Source: Diphasiastrum complanatum
Lineage: Eukaryota; Streptophyta; Lycopodiopsida; Lycopodiales; Lycopodiaceae
DNA: 64,000 nucleotides
Assembly: GCA_029204225.1 (NCBI GenBank)
Contig: CM055097.1
Coordinates: 1,285,414-1,349,413 of the forward strand
Direction of reading: 5' to 3'
Shown here: positions 1-14,458 of the stretch, piece by piece
Layout of the letters: every line of letters begins with the position of its first letter
Position numbering within the stretch: the stretch's first letter is position 1
Position numbers and translations under genes: made by a program
The notes under the pieces: model-generated
Told to the model about the DNA's origin: nothing
Seen by the model: only the letters and a program-made list of their open reading frames with translations
Databases searched by the model: none

Positions 1-289
1 CATTGAGCCAATGTTAGAAAACCTGGTGTATGCCCAGGTTTTGGTTTCTGATTTATCAGATAACCTGATGTCTGTTTCTTAAAAAGATTGGAATATGAAA
101 TTGTTTTTGCTCTAATTTTTTATAACAATTTGGGTGTTTGTGATGAATGTTTTTCAAACCCCCACATTGAATACACACACAGAGACACAGGCACACACAT
201 CGCTAAATAAAAGTAAACACACACACACACACACACATACACATACACATTCTCTGTCACCTTCGACCACCCACTTTTGCGAAAAAAAT
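1..289. other. Left edge, no gene recognised
   Basis: No coding region is recognisable. It contains a (CA)n tract near 211-250. At about 249-265 a string beginning TCTCTGTC recurs near 21,421, so the repeat element to the right may begin here. Confidence 0.4.
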
Positions 290-372
290 TACATTTCGAG
301 GTATTTCTGAGAAGCCTTCGCATTTTTCAAGGGCCGCTTCGCGAAGGCTTCTCAGAAATACCTCGAAATGTA
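290..372. repeat. Perfect 32-bp inverted repeat (hairpin)
   Basis: Bases 290-321 and 341-372 are exact reverse complements, separated by a 19-base loop. The arm contains TTTCTGAGAAGCCTTCGC. A transcript from either strand would fold into a perfect stem. Confidence 0.9.
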
Positions 373-753
373 CCATGAAAATACATCCAAAACTTCGTGT
401 CTTGAGTCTCCAAAAATTCGTCTCTCCACAAATTAAGACACTGATCCTCGAAAGTACCTTGAAATACCTCAAAAGTACCTCGAAATGTATCTCGAAAATT
501 GAGACACCGACCCTCGAAAGTACCTCGAAATACCTCAAAAAATTGAGACACTGACCCTCGAAAAGAACCTCGAAAGTACCTCACAATGTATCTCAAAAAT
601 ACCTCCAAAAATTTGTGTCTTGAGTCTTCAAAAATTCGTCTCTCCACAAATTGACACTGACCCTCGAGAAAATACCTCGAAATGTACCTTGAAAATTTGG
701 AGTGTCCAAAAATTGAGTCTCAAAAATTTGGAGACTCCAAAAATTCGAGATTT

Positions 754-1068
754 TGGAGACACAATTTTTTGGAGACTCGAAACTCGAATTTTTGGAGACT
801 TGAAAATTTGCAACACTTGAAGGGGATGGGCAATATCGCAAAAATTTCGCGAAATCGGCCTGAAGGCTTCGCGAAAATCCCTGAAGACTTCTCGAAATGG
901 CCCTAAAAAATATCGCGAGGCCATTTCGAGAAGTCTTCAGGGATTTTTGCAAAACCTTCAGGCCGATTTCGCGAAATTTTTGCGACATTGCCCATCCCCT
1001 TCAAGTGTTGCAAATTTTCAAGTCTCCAAAAATTCGAGTTTTGAGTCTCCAAAAATTCGTGTCTCCAA
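754..1068. repeat. Long inverted repeat, about 150-bp arms
   Basis: The arms are about 754-902 and 919-1,068, with a 16-base spacer. They are near-perfect over the inner 110 bases, including the stretches ATTTCGCGAAATCGGCC and GGGATGGGCAAT and their complements, with a few mismatches. It lies at the symmetry centre of the surrounding Helitron-like body. It could form a long double-stranded RNA if transcribed. Confidence 0.85.
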
Positions 1069-2605
1069 AAATTGAGTCACGAAGGCCCTCTCCCTCAAGT
1101 GTCACATTTTTTTTCGAGGGTCAGTGTCACGAATATAACTGAGGCCTTCGCAAAAATTTTGCAAAATTTTCGTCAAAACTTTGCAAAAATTTCGGATTTT
1201 GGAGACACGAATTTTTGAAGACGAATTTTTGGAGACACGAAATTTTCAAGACTCGAAACTCGAATTTTTGGAGATCTCAATTTTTGGAGTCTCGAAATTT
1301 TGAAGACTCAAATTTTTGGAGACATAAAATGTTTGAGACTCGAAACTCGAATTTTCGGAGATTTCAATTTTGGAGTCTCGAAATTTTTGAGACATGAAAC
1401 TCGAATTTGAGATTTGAGATTTCAATTTTTGAAGTCTTGAAATTTTGGAGACTCGAATTTTTGGAGACACGAAATTTTCGAGACTCGAAACACGAATTTT
1501 TCTAGACTCGAATTTTTGGAGTCTCCAAATTTTCGAGACTCAATTTTTGGAGACTCTAAATTTTCGAGGTACTTTCGAGATTCGAGGTATTTTTTTGAGG
1601 GTCAGTGTCAATTTTTGGAGAGACGAATTTTTTGAGACTCAAGACGCGAATTTTTGGAGGTATTTTCGAGGTATATTTGGAGGTATTTTCGAGGTATTTC
1701 GAGGTACTTTCGAGGTATTTTCGAGAGTTAGTGTCTCAATTTTTTGAGGTACATTTCGAGGTATTTTCGAGGTACTTTTGAGATATGTCGAGGTACTTTC
1801 GAGGTATTTCGAGGTACTTTCGAGGGTCAATGTCTCAATTTGTAGAGAGACGAATTTTTGGAGACTGAAGACACAAATTTTTGGAGGTATTTTTGAGGTA
1901 CATTTCGAGGTATTTTTGAGGTTCGAGGTATATTTTCGAAGGTCAATGTCGCATTCTTCGAGGGCCTCCCTCTCCAGAAAATATTTTTGAGGTATTTTTG
2001 CGAAGGCATCGAGATATCACAAATTTTTTGCGAAGCCTTCAGTGATTTTCGCGAACCTTCAAAAAAATTTTGCAAAATTTTTGCCACATTGGCCCTCCTC
2101 CTCAAGTGTTGTATTTTTTTTTAGGGTCAGTGTCGCGAACATAACTGAAGGCTTCGCTAAAATTTTGCAAAAATCTCCTGAAGGCTTTGGGAGGATTCGT
2201 CGACGTGTTCGAAATTTTTGCGAGATTTTTGAGGCTTTTTCACGTTTCGAGGTATTTTTGCGAAGATATCGGGATTTTCGCAAAGCCTTCAGAGAGATTT
2301 TTTGAGATATTTTTGCAAAAGCTTCAGTGATTTTCGCGAAACCTTCAGAGAAATTTTGCGAAATTTTCGCGACATTGGCCCTCCCCCTCCAGAAAAATAC
2401 GACACTCCCCCTCCCCCTCCCAAAAAATGCCTCTCCCTCCCGAACAATGCAATACGTTGGCTGGCACACTTCGGCCACGTACACATATACATCTTCCACC
2501 CATCAACGAGGACATACTAGATTTTCAAATCATCAGAAAATCATCGCCCGTCAACGAGATACTCAATTTCCAAATCATCGGCCGTCGCCTAGATCAGGTG
2601 CCATT

Positions 2606-2635
2606 GCCCATCAACGACGGGCACTCTTTACTAGT
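2606..2635 (+). mobile_element. Helitron 3' terminus, copy 1
   Basis: GCCCATCAACGACGGGC at 2,606-2,622 forms a 7-bp stem with one mismatch and a 3-nt loop. It is followed by 8 nt, CTAG at 2,631-2,634 and T. This matches the Helitron rule of a subterminal hairpin, a CTRR end and insertion before T. A TATATA tract follows. Confidence 0.75.
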
Positions 2636-4586
<1,951 letters not shown>

Positions 4587-6090
4587 GACTCCAAATTTTG
4601 AGGGTCATTGTCAATTGGTGGAGAGACGAATTTTTGGAGACTCAAGACATGAATTTTTGAAGGTATTTTCGAGGTACATTTCGAGGTACTTTCGAGGTAT
4701 TTCAAGGTGCTTTCGAGGTACTTCGAGGGTCAGTGTCTCAATTTTTCAAGATATTTTGAGGTACTTTTCGAGGCTCAATTTTTGGAAACTCCAAATTGTC
4801 AAGACTCAATTTGTGGAGGAACAAATTTCCGGAGACTCAAGACACGAATTTTTGGAAATATTTTCGAGGTACATTTCGAAGTTTCAATTTTTGGAGACAC
4901 GAAATTTTCGAAACTCGAAACTCAAATTTTTGGAGACTTCAATGTTTTAAGTTTCAAAATTTTTGAGACTCGAAACTCGAATTTTTGGAGTCTCTAAATT
5001 TTCGAGACACAATTTGTGGAGAGACAAAAATTTTGAGTCTCGAAATTTTTGAAAATTTTTGTGGAGAGACTCAAAACTCGAATTTTTCTAGACATGAATT
5101 TTTGGAGTCTCCAAATTTTTGAGACTCAATTTTTGGAGACTCCAAATTTTCGAGGGTCATTGTCAATTTGTGGAGAGACGAATTTTTGGAGGTATTTTCG
5201 ATGTACTTTTGAGGTATTTTCGAGGTGCTTTCAAGGTACTTTTGAAGTATTTCTAGGGTCAGTGTCTCAATTTTTCGAGGTACTTTTCGAGGTATTTTGA
5301 GGTACTTTCGAGGGTCAGTGTCTCAATTTGTGGAGAGACAAATTTTTGGAGATTTTAATTTTTGGAGATATTTTGGAGATACATTTCGAGGTACTTTTCG
5401 AGGTTCGAGGTATTTTTTCGAGGGTCAATGTTGCATTCTTTGAAGGCCTCTCCCTCCAGAAAATATTTTCGAGGTATTTTCACAAAAGCATCGGGATATC
5501 GCAAAATTTTCGCGAAGCCTTTAGTGATTTTTGTGAAACCTTCAAAAAAAATTTGCAAAATTTTTGCGACATTGTCCCTCCCCCTCAAGTGTCGCATTTT
5601 TTTCTAGGGTCAATGTCGCAAACATAACTAAAGCCTTCACAAAAATCCTCTGAAGGCTTTGCAAGGATTCGTTAATTTTTTCCAAGTTTTTGCGAGATTT
5701 TTTAGGCCTTTTCGCGTTTCGAGATATTTTAGCGAAGGCATCAGGATTTTCACAAAGCCTTCAAGAAAAAATTTTGAGATATTTTCGCGAAAGTTTTAGT
5801 GATTTTCGCAAAAGTTTCGCAAAACCTTCAGAAAAATTTCGTAAAATTTTCGCGACATTGGCCCTCCCCCTCCAGAAAAATGCGACACTCCCCCTCCCGA
5901 ACAATGCGATACGTCGGCTGGCACACTTCGGCCACATACACATTTACATCTTCCACCCGTCAATGAGGACAGACTAAATTTCCAAATCATCAAAAAATCA
6001 TCGCCCGTCAACGAGATACTCAATTTCCAAATCATCGGCCATGGCCTAGATCGGCCGCCATTGCCCGTCAACGACGGGCACTCTTTACTA

Positions 6091-6091
<1 letters not shown>
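4587..6091 (+). mobile_element. Non-autonomous Helitron-like element, copy 2
   Basis: This has the same body units as copy 1, here all on the plus strand (GGAGAGACGAATTTTTGGAG, TTTCGAGGTACTTT). A TTCGCGAAAG-rich block follows at 5,450-5,860. A conserved 3' block contains CGGCTGGCACACTTCGGCC at about 5,916-5,934. The right end is the hairpin plus CTAG at 6,063-6,091. The left boundary is set only where the units begin. No protein is encoded. Confidence 0.65.

Positions 6092-6092
<1 letters not shown>
6063..6092 (+). mobile_element. Helitron 3' terminus, copy 2
   Basis: GCCCGTCAACGACGGGC at 6,063-6,079 is a perfect 7-bp stem with an AAC loop. It is followed by ACTCTTTA, CTAG at 6,088-6,091 and T. 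The next bases are a long (TA)n tract, the type of AT-rich target Helitrons use. Confidence 0.85.
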
Positions 6093-6152
<60 letters not shown>

Positions 6153-6545
6153 TTATTTATTTATTTAAATCTATATATATATTTAAACTTATATACACTT
6201 CTGTATGCATGTGTCCCTCACCCATGCATTCTCCTCCCTCACCCATGCATACACTTTTTTTAAACTAAAAATGTAGAAAAAGAGGATGCATGTATGGGTA
6301 GGAGGATGCATGGCCCTCCTCCCCATGCATGCATGTTATTACACATATACCCACACATTTCAAATTTGATGTACACTTTTGTATGCATGGGTCCCTCACC
6401 CATGCATCCTCCTCCCTCACTCATGCATACACTTTGTTTGAACTGAAATTTCAAAAAAAGAGGATGCATGTATGGGGAGGAGGATGCATGGCCCTCCTCC
6501 CCATGCATGCATGTTATTACACATATACCCACACATTTCAAATTT

Positions 6546-6636
<91 letters not shown>
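6093..6636 (+). repeat. CATGCATC-rich module with (TA)n, (CT)n and (CA)n
   Basis: (TA)n runs to about 6,148. The module follows, with an internal direct duplication of roughly 150-170 bases (about 6,190-6,360 and 6,365-6,545; both contain CATGCATGCATGTTATTAC). (CT)26 at 6,551-6,603 then runs directly into (CA)16 at 6,604-6,636. Structure and order match the module at 2,636. Confidence 0.7.
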
Positions 6637-6638
<2 letters not shown>

Positions 6639-6639
6639 C

Positions 6640-6983
6640 AGGTGTGTGAGATAATAGCAAGCATCAACTATGAGCTTCTCCATTTCCACCACCTCTGCAA
6701 CAATTGTGTCGAGCTCTACTTTCATTGTTGCCAATCCTAGGGCTTGTGAACCTCTTGCTCGAGCGATGTCCAAGCGGCACTCCACATCCATTTGGTGCTC
6801 CCCAAATGCGACAAGGAATGCATGCACTAATTCTAGAGGGTTGGCCACTACTGCAGAATTGGCTCTTCTATAAGCCAAATGTTTCTGTCGTTCATCCTCC
6901 AATGCACTCAGCCGCTCCAGCATTGCCAAATGCTTATGATCCTTGCTGCTCCTGCCGCCATCGCCATCACCATCATGAGGCAT
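6640..6983 (-). CDS. Unrecognised coding-like frame
   Basis: About 114 codons read from an ATG at 6,983 down to the microsatellite. Codon use and base composition look more like coding DNA than the neighbourhood. The protein begins with an Asp/Gly-rich stretch (MPHDGDGDGG). Helical, charged segments follow (LERLSALEDERQKHLAYRR, then MDVECRLDIARARG), ending in KVELDTIVAEVVEMEKLI, a likely coiled coil. I recognise no family. There is no natural stop: the frame runs into the (CA)n/(CT)n tract, so the 3' part is missing or lies beyond an exon boundary. It may be a captured gene fragment. Confidence 0.3.
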
Positions 6984-7399
6984 CTTTCATTCCTTCTGCC
7001 ATTTTACTGTTTGCAACACTATTTAGCTATACTATTGAAGTGTTTATCCTAATAAAGTAGATTTGTGAGGCTCTTTGATGCACATGTCAATATTCAGGAG
7101 TCATTGTGTTGGTTGTTTTAGATTGCCAGTTTGAATAATATATGCTCTGGAAATAAATGTAACTTAGTTTACCTTTTAGAAGTTGTTTTTGACTTTTTTT
7201 ACTACAGGAAAAGAGAAAAGAGTCCTCACCAAACATGGTCGAGACCTGGGATAACTTCAAATGATGGGGGGGCAAGAGGGGAAGAGGTTGGCATTGAAGG
7301 AATAGGTGAGAGCATTGGCACAGACACACGTGATGATATTGACACAAAAACATGGCTGAGTAATGGGGAGGGAGGCTCGGCTAGAGAAGCAAGGGGTCA

Positions 7400-7944
7400 G
7401 AGGAGTCGGAGTAGGATTTGCTTGAGGAATATGTGATCCCAAAGGAGATGGTCCAGGAGCGCCTCCTGATGAGGCGGCGAACAACTCTAGAGGAAGAAGG
7501 GCGTTGTCAATGGCAAACACTGACACATGAGTTTGATCATAAAGAGTGTTCGTGATCTGTGTCTTTTTACACCCATGTCAATGACAGCAACTCCTTTGAC
7601 GGAAGAAATGTTTTGCGTATATTTTTCCCATTGCTTCCGGATGCTTTAGTTGGAAGAGTGGGATTTGAGACCGTATGTAGAGATCCTAGTGGGAAGTAGT
7701 TTGATAGAACATGGAACTTCAGCATGGTGGCTTTCCGGATGTCGATGAGCTTTGACATTGCGCCATTAGATAAGGTGTTGAAGGCATCATGAGAAGGAGC
7801 TAAAATACGGAAGCTAGGGCCAGTTTCCTTATTTGTCAATGTAGTACCAACACGGCTATTCTTGATTGAACCTGCCAGCCTTCTCAAGCATGCTGATCAG
7901 GTCCACCTTGCCTGCTGCGTTGTTGCTAACACCAATAGGCATCA
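7400..7944 (-). pseudogene. Fasciclin-like arabinogalactan protein, frameshifted FAS1 domain
   Basis: Read on the minus strand, a fasciclin (FAS1) domain is spread over several frames. Near 7,900 is LISMLEKAG, the first helix. Around 7,780-7,820 is the H1-like motif FRILAPSHDAFNTL. It is followed by LRxGA-like SNGAMSKL and the FHVL-type motif MLKFHVLSNYFPLG with SLHTVSNP. In a second frame come ISSVKGVAVIDMGVK, then in a third THVSVFAIDNALLPLELF, the C-terminal FAS1 strand, followed by the Pro/Ala/Ser-rich GGAPGPSP linker typical of FLA cell-surface proteins. At least three frameshifts separate these pieces, and no signal peptide or GPI region is seen. Family proteins are secreted cell-wall adhesion glycoproteins. 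This copy is a decayed fragment, facing the GRAS fragment. Confidence 0.75.
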
Positions 7945-8012
7945 ATATATGATCAATCTAAAAAATGGATATGTTATAAGAATAACTAGCGCTTCTTTCA
8001 CTTTGCCAGGCT

Positions 8013-8226
8013 GAGGAATATTTTCTTGGAGTTTAAATTTGTTCATGTGGATGTAGCTCAACTGAAGCCCTACATGTTGATCTACGGCAGGATGAGACAG
8101 TTGTAGTGAACTGTCAGCTCAAATGGCATTACATCTCAGAGGAATCAATAGGTTTATCAAGCCAACGCGATGAGTTTCTGAAGATGATCTGCAGCTTCAA
8201 CCCCAAAGATCAATTAGGAATTTTGT
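8013..8226 (+). pseudogene. GRAS-family regulator fragment (PFYRE region)
   Basis: Two frames together give a piece of a GRAS domain: FKFVHVDVAQLKPYML (8,034-8,080), then after a one-base shift LRQDETVVVNCQLKWH and SEESIGLSSQRDEFLK, ending near ICSFNPKD. The VNC-(x)3-LH spacing and the following SxRDxxL...I.SFNPK string are characteristic of the VHIID-PFYRE part of GRAS proteins, which are plant nuclear transcription regulators. Only about 65 of roughly 400-700 residues are present, and the SAW motif does not follow. It is a fragment, on the opposite strand to the adjacent fasciclin remnant. Confidence 0.65.
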
Positions 8227-9479
<1,253 letters not shown>

Positions 9480-10420
9480 GTTGGATAGACACGAAATTTT
9501 TAGAGACATGAATTTCTGGAGACTCAACTTTTGGAGACACGAATTTTTGAAGACTCGAGACACGAATTTTTGGAGACTCAAGACACGAATTTTAGAGACT
9601 CAAGACACAAATTTTTAGAGACGGATTTTTGGAAACTCCAAATTTTTCTGGACACGTATTTTTGAGGTATTTTCTCAAGATTTTTGCGATATTTTCTCAA
9701 GATTTTTAAGGTATTTTCGTGAGATTTTTGAGGTCTTTTCGCGGTATTTTTGAGGTTTCGCGGTATCTTCGAGATACATTTTAAGGTATTTTTGAGGTAT
9801 TTTTCGAGGTATTTTCTAGAGATTTTTGAGGTATTTTTTTTCGAGGGTCAGGCATTCTTCGAGGGCCAATTTCGCGAAATTTTTGAGGCAGTTCCTTCCC
9901 AAAAATATTTTCGAGGTATTTTTGCAAAGGCATCGGGATATCATGAAATTTTCGTGAAGCCTTCAGTGATTTTCCCGAAACCTTCAAGGAAATTTCGCGA
10001 ACTTTTTGTGACATTGGCCCTCCTTCTCAAGTGTGGCATTTTTTTCGAGGGTCAGAGTCGCTATAATAACTGGAGCCATTGCGAAAATTTCGCGAAACTC
10101 CCCTGAAGGCTTTGCGATGGTTTGCCGATTTTCTCAAAAAATTTGCAAGATTTTCATGTTTCGAGCTATTTTTGCGAAGGCATCGGGATTTTCTCGAAGG
10201 CATCAGGATTTTCGCAAGCCTTCAGGAAAAAATTTCGAGATAATTTTGCAAACGAAATTTTCGCAAAACCTTCAAAAAAAAATTGTAAAATTTTTGCAAC
10301 ATTGGCCCTCCCCCTCCAAAAAAATGCGACACTACCCTCTCCCTCCGAACAATGCGACATGTCGGCTGGCACACTTCGGCCACATACACACATACATCTT
10401 CCACCCGTCAATGTGGTAGT
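9480..10420 (+). mobile_element. Helitron-like body, copy 3 (no terminus)
   Basis: It has the same order of units as copies 1 and 2: GAGACACGAATTTTTGGAG units, TTTTTGAGGTATTTT units, a TTTCGCGAAA block, then CGGCTGGCACACTTCGGCC at about 10,362-10,380 and CTTCCACCCGTCAATG. The sequence leaves the family just after CCCGTCAATG near 10,411, so the terminal hairpin and CTAG are missing. It is a 3'-truncated copy. Confidence 0.6.
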
Positions 10421-11715
10421 TATATAGTAGCGACTACCATATGAGACTCGAAACTCGAATTTTCGAATACTTCAATGTTTTGAGTCTTGAAATTTGGATG
10501 ACTCGAAACTTAAATTTTTGAAGTCTCCAAATTTTCGAGACACAATTTATGGAGAGATGGAATTTTGGAAAATCAAAACACGAATTCTTGGAGGTATTTT
10601 CGAGGTACATTTCGAGATACATTTCGAGGTATTTTTGGAGACTTCAATTTTTGGAGACACGAAATTTTTGAGACTCAAAACTCGAATGTTTGAAGACTTC
10701 AATGTTTTGAGTCTTGAAATTTGGATGGCTTGAAACTCGAATTTTTGGAGTCTCCAATTTTTTGAGACACAATTTGTGGAGATACGAAATTTTGGAGAAT
10801 CAAGACACGTATTTTTTAAGGCATTTTTGAAGACTTCAATTTTTGGAGACACGAAATTTTTGAGACTCAATTTTTGCAGTCTCCAAATTTTCGAGACACA
10901 ATTTGTGGAGAGATGAACTACCATATGAGACTCGAAACTCGAATTTTTGGAAATTTCAATGTTTAGAGTCTCGAAATTTGGATGACTCGAAACTCAAATT
11001 TTTTAAGTCTCCAAATTTTCGAGACACAAAATCAAGACACGAATTTTTGGAGCTATTTTCGTGGTATTTTCGAGGTACATTTTGAGATACATTTTGAGGT
11101 ATTTTCGGAGACTTCAATTTTTGGAGATACGAAATTTTCGAGATTCGAAACTCAAATTTTTGAAGACTTCAATGTTTTCAGTCTCGAAATTTGGATGACT
11201 CGAAACTCGAATTTTTGGAGTCTCCAATTTTTCGAGACACAATTTGTGGAGAGACGAAATTTTGGAGAATCAAAACACGAATTTTCGAAGGCATTTTCGG
11301 AGACTTCAATTTTTGGAGAGACAAAATTTTCGAGACTCGAAACTCAAATTTTTTGAAATTTTAATTTTTGGAGTCTCGAAATTTTTGAGATTCGAAATTT
11401 AAATTTTTCTAGACAAGAATTTTTGGAGTCTCCAAATTTTCGAGACTCAATTTTATGAGACTTCAAATTGTTGAGACTCAATTTGTGGAGAGACGAATTT
11501 TTGGTGACTCAAGACACGAATTTTTGGAGGTATTTTTGAGGTATTTTGGAGACTTCACTCGAAACTCGAATTTTTGGAGACTTCAATGTTTTGAGTCTCG
11601 AAATTGGGATGACTCGAAACTCAAATTTTTGGAGACTCCAAATTTTCGAGACACAATTTGTGGAGAAACGATATTTTGAAGAATCAAGACACGAATTGTT
11701 GGAGCATTTTCAAAT
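10421..11715 (+). repeat. Degenerate tandem array, about 240-bp higher-order unit
   Basis: A higher-order unit contains TTCAATGTTTTGAGTCT, AAATTTGGATGACTCG and TCGAGACACAATTTGTGG in fixed order. It recurs near 10,465, 10,700, 10,953, 11,170 and 11,580. The string ACTACCATATGAGACTCG occurs at both 10,433 and 10,916 and marks a duplication of about 483 bases. Related single units lie at 4,920-5,040. It probably belongs to the preceding Helitron-like copy. Confidence 0.7.
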
Positions 11716-11840
11716 ACTTCTCCTCCCTTCACCCATGCATACACATTTTTAACTAAAAAGTGAGGAGGACAATGCATGTATGGGTCCTCCTCGCATGTCT
11801 CCTCAACTCATGCATACATGTAATGGCCCCACTCCAAATT

Positions 11841-11878
<38 letters not shown>
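11716..11878 (+). repeat. CATGCATC-rich module ending in (CT)n
   Basis: A short copy of the module: CACCCATGCATACAC, then AAAAAGTGAGGAGGAC, GCATGTATGGGTCC and CCAAATTCAAAT, ending in (CT)n at 11,846-11,878. It has no (TA)n tract or Helitron terminus on its left. Confidence 0.65.
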
Positions 11879-11881
<3 letters not shown>

Positions 11882-13219
11882 AGGGGGATCGGATTGTGGC
11901 AGCCGCAAGGGGCAGGTAGACACGTCTCTCTCTCTCGATCGCGAGTAAGGTTTTAGGATGGGCGATAGAGGGTCTGGGATGGGCGACAGAGGAGTGTTTC
12001 CTTTCTTTTGCTATTATTCTTTTTTGCTTTATGTTTGAGAAAGAAAAGGAAACACTGCTCTTGAATGGCCTGCTTCAAGACCTTCTGAAAAGAGGGATTA
12101 CAAAACCTCTATCGTGTCCTAATCATGTTCAGTGTATCTTCGTGATATAGGATGGGTATATAGGGTTTAGGATGGGCGACAGAGGATTTACTTCAGTGTA
12201 AATCCTTCATGGAAACAAATGGAAACAAAGATATTTGTGAGTTGCAAAGGCATTTGGTAGTTATGAATGACTATCTGGAGCCTTTTGCATTCAATACAGA
12301 ATCGAAAAAATGTCAGAAGTGGTGCGGCTGATCCGTTGCACTATCAAATCCATTGTGGATGTTGGTCGTGGTCTGCTGTGGTGCAAAAATGATAGAAAGA
12401 AAAATGATTTCTCACTGAAACACCTGAGTGCGCTACTGCTACACATATTGGTGATTCGAATGTTGATGTGGCGCGCCGCCGCCTCCTCAACAAATGATGT
12501 TTGAAATGTTGAATGACCCTGCTGCGTGGATCAAATCCATGAGTGATCCGCCACCATAAGGCCATGAAGGTTATGAGTTCACAGCTTCTCGTTGGAAGAA
12601 ACATATATTGGGACAAAGTGCATTGAAGTTTTCTTTGAAGATTGTGATTTGTCTTCTCATTACGATTTGACAGATGTGAGGTGTGCGACTGTGGTAGTTT
12701 GCTTGGCTACCAAACAATAAGCTTTGGTCTAATCCTTTGTTTTCATGAATCTTTGCACCTTTTGGTTAAGATTCTAAGTTGAGACATTGTTTATCTGCCT
12801 ACGGATCAGTCATGAAACCTTTTGCTATTATTCTCTTGACAAAAACCGGATGTAATACGCTACCTGGGTTGAAACGTTTCTCTGACTCGCTGGTTCTATT
12901 AGTTCATTGAGGGAGGTGCTCGAAGCGAAAAACATATGATTGATCGGGGGCTTGCGACATGTACCAGTGCTTTGACACCATTGAAGAGTAGCTAAAGCTT
13001 TTGCAGTTGCGGAGTAGTATTGATTAATTGATTAGTTTGTGAGCAATTGGAGATGCGAGGGAATTGAGATGAGGGCAATAAAGCTGTCGGAGCCACCAGG
13101 CAGCAACAGCTCAAGAATGCTAGAGATCTTTGACAAGGGTATATCGTGTGTGGTGCGGCGGGAGATGTTGCTACTTCTTCATTCTGATCTGCATAGGCAC
13201 GATCACGGTGGTTTTCATG
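11879..13219. other. Intergenic, no gene recognised
   Basis: GGATGGGCGA(C/T)AGAGG recurs at about 11,957, 11,977 and 12,171. A weakly coding-like stretch at 12,225-12,345 could not be assigned. Nothing further is supported. Confidence 0.35.
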
Positions 13220-14045
13220 AGGTAAGCATACAACAAACACTAATCTTGCAGGAGTCGTTGTGTATTTTGAGCCAAGAAAAGCACAACCATCTGCAACCGA
13301 GAAGCCACCTTCAAGTGTTGCTCCTGTGCTTGCATTCCATAACACCTTCCTTATCTTTGCATGAAATGCATATACAGTTTCTTGTGAATCATTTAAACCC
13401 GCAAACAACACATTATTAGCAATTGTGCCAGGCCCAAAGTTTGGGCTCATTCCATCTGGACTGGCTGTAGACCACAACACCTTTCCAGTTGTTGCATGCA
13501 TTGCCACCCACCCACCTGATATGGTTGTGGCATTTGAAGGAACAAGAGTAAAATTAAGCTGGTTACTGTTGGCTATATTTCTGTATACTCTCTTTCCATC
13601 CGTCGCTGATCCCCAGGTTGCTCCTCCTAAATAACCTCCTGGAACTACAACCTGCATGAAAGCAAGATTTGCCGAGATTGTCATACTCTGATAGACTGCA
13701 AGTTTCTATCATCTTAAAAAATTACGATAGATGAAGTGCTTTGTCTAACTAACTGTAGCCCAAATAATCTTTCTCGTTGTACAATCCAAAGCCCAGATCA
13801 CACCACTCTTTTGGCCTGCCACCACCAGATCACAGTTTTTTGTCGCAGTACTTTTTAAAGCCTTCGATGGAATAGTGAGGAGCATAGGTGCTTCTCCAAA
13901 GGACAGTTTGGAAGTGACGGATTGTTGAGGCATTTAATGTGAAAGCATCAAATCCTCCGAGAGTAGCCGCCCACCTTATCGCTCCATTGCCTAGCTCTAA
14001 TGCAAGCATTGACTCTGCATGATTGTCTGGACTGATATATGGATC
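13220..14045 (-). pseudogene. PQQ-type polyvinylalcohol dehydrogenase-like protein, two exons, frameshifted
   Basis: Minus-strand pieces of a beta-propeller quinoprotein. From 14,045 down: SPDNHAESMLALELGNGAIRW and TLGGFDAF. After a frame change and apparent loss of the usual Pro-rich segment comes SFGEAPMLLTI, then VVAGQKSGVIWALD and RKIIWAT. An intron at 13,652-13,753 (102 bases, GTTAG...TGCAG, phase 0) is followed by GGATWGSATDGKRVY, IANSNQLNFTLVPS, GGWVAMHATTGKVLW, FAGLNDSQETVYAF and GGFSVADGC, ending near CLP. The repeated W/G blades and the order match plant polyvinylalcohol-dehydrogenase-like proteins, predicted secreted PQQ-fold enzymes of unclear plant function. The N-terminal third is missing and at least one frameshift is present. 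The retained intron argues against a retrocopy. Confidence 0.8.
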
Positions 14046-14394
14046 AAAAATGATTGGTCTGCTTCCGTTTCTTTGTTCTTCTTCACAGGAGGAAACATTG
14101 TCTGGGACTCGGTAGTTGTTTCATGTGGCGATGTAGACAAGTTTTCTGTGCTCATCTATGGCAGGCTACTTCCCCAGAAGAAGCAACTAGACAAGGTTTT
14201 TGTGCTCATCTATGGTGGTGCTACTTCCCCAAAAGAAGCAACTGACTGGATATTATGTTATGTTCTAGCAACTAACGAGCTGAGAATTGACTGGGTATTA
14301 TGAAGGGTTTGAGATCCAGAAGAATGACCGGATATTATGAAGGGTTTGAGATCGAGAAGAGTCAATAGATAAGGATAATAACTTAATGTACTTA
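14046..14394. other. Intergenic with small direct repeats
   Basis: TTTTGTGCTCATCTATGG recurs at 14,143 and 14,199, and GATATTATGAAGGGTTTGAG-like strings recur near 14,292 and 14,330. No gene is recognised. Confidence 0.4.
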
Positions 14395-14458
14395 CAGGTT
14401 GTTGGTCTACTTATCCCTAGCGTGGACACGTTACCCAAGGCCAATCATGGGCATGACA
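14395..14458 (-). mobile_element. Ty3 LTR 5'-end fragment
   Basis: On the minus strand, TGTCATGCCCATGATTGG at 14,458 downward, then GTCCACGCTAGG and TAGACCAACAACC, closely match the start of the LTR at 20,640-20,700. It is an isolated piece of the same LTR family in the opposite orientation. Confidence 0.65.

Larger units (their letters stand above)
249..2634 (+). mobile_element. Non-autonomous Helitron-like element, copy 1
   Basis: The body consists of degenerate short units built around GAGACTCGAATTTTTGGAG and TCGAGGTATTTTTGAGG. These are on the minus strand at about 380-750 and on the plus strand at about 1,200-1,950, so the body is itself a large inverted repeat centred near 910. A unit-poor region at 1,950-2,500 carries TTCGCGAA-type motifs. 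The right end, at 2,606-2,634, is a hairpin followed by CTAG, as established for Helitron 3' ends. No transposition protein is encoded; short open frames here are by-products of the repeat. The 5' boundary is a guess based on a TCTCTGTC string shared with 21,421. The right boundary is much firmer than the left. Confidence 0.6.

Noticed and set aside
257..2499. Many 60-150-codon frames rich in Phe, Glu, Ser and Arg in the Helitron bodies
   Set aside because: They follow the repeat unit in shifted frames on both strands and show no conserved domain.
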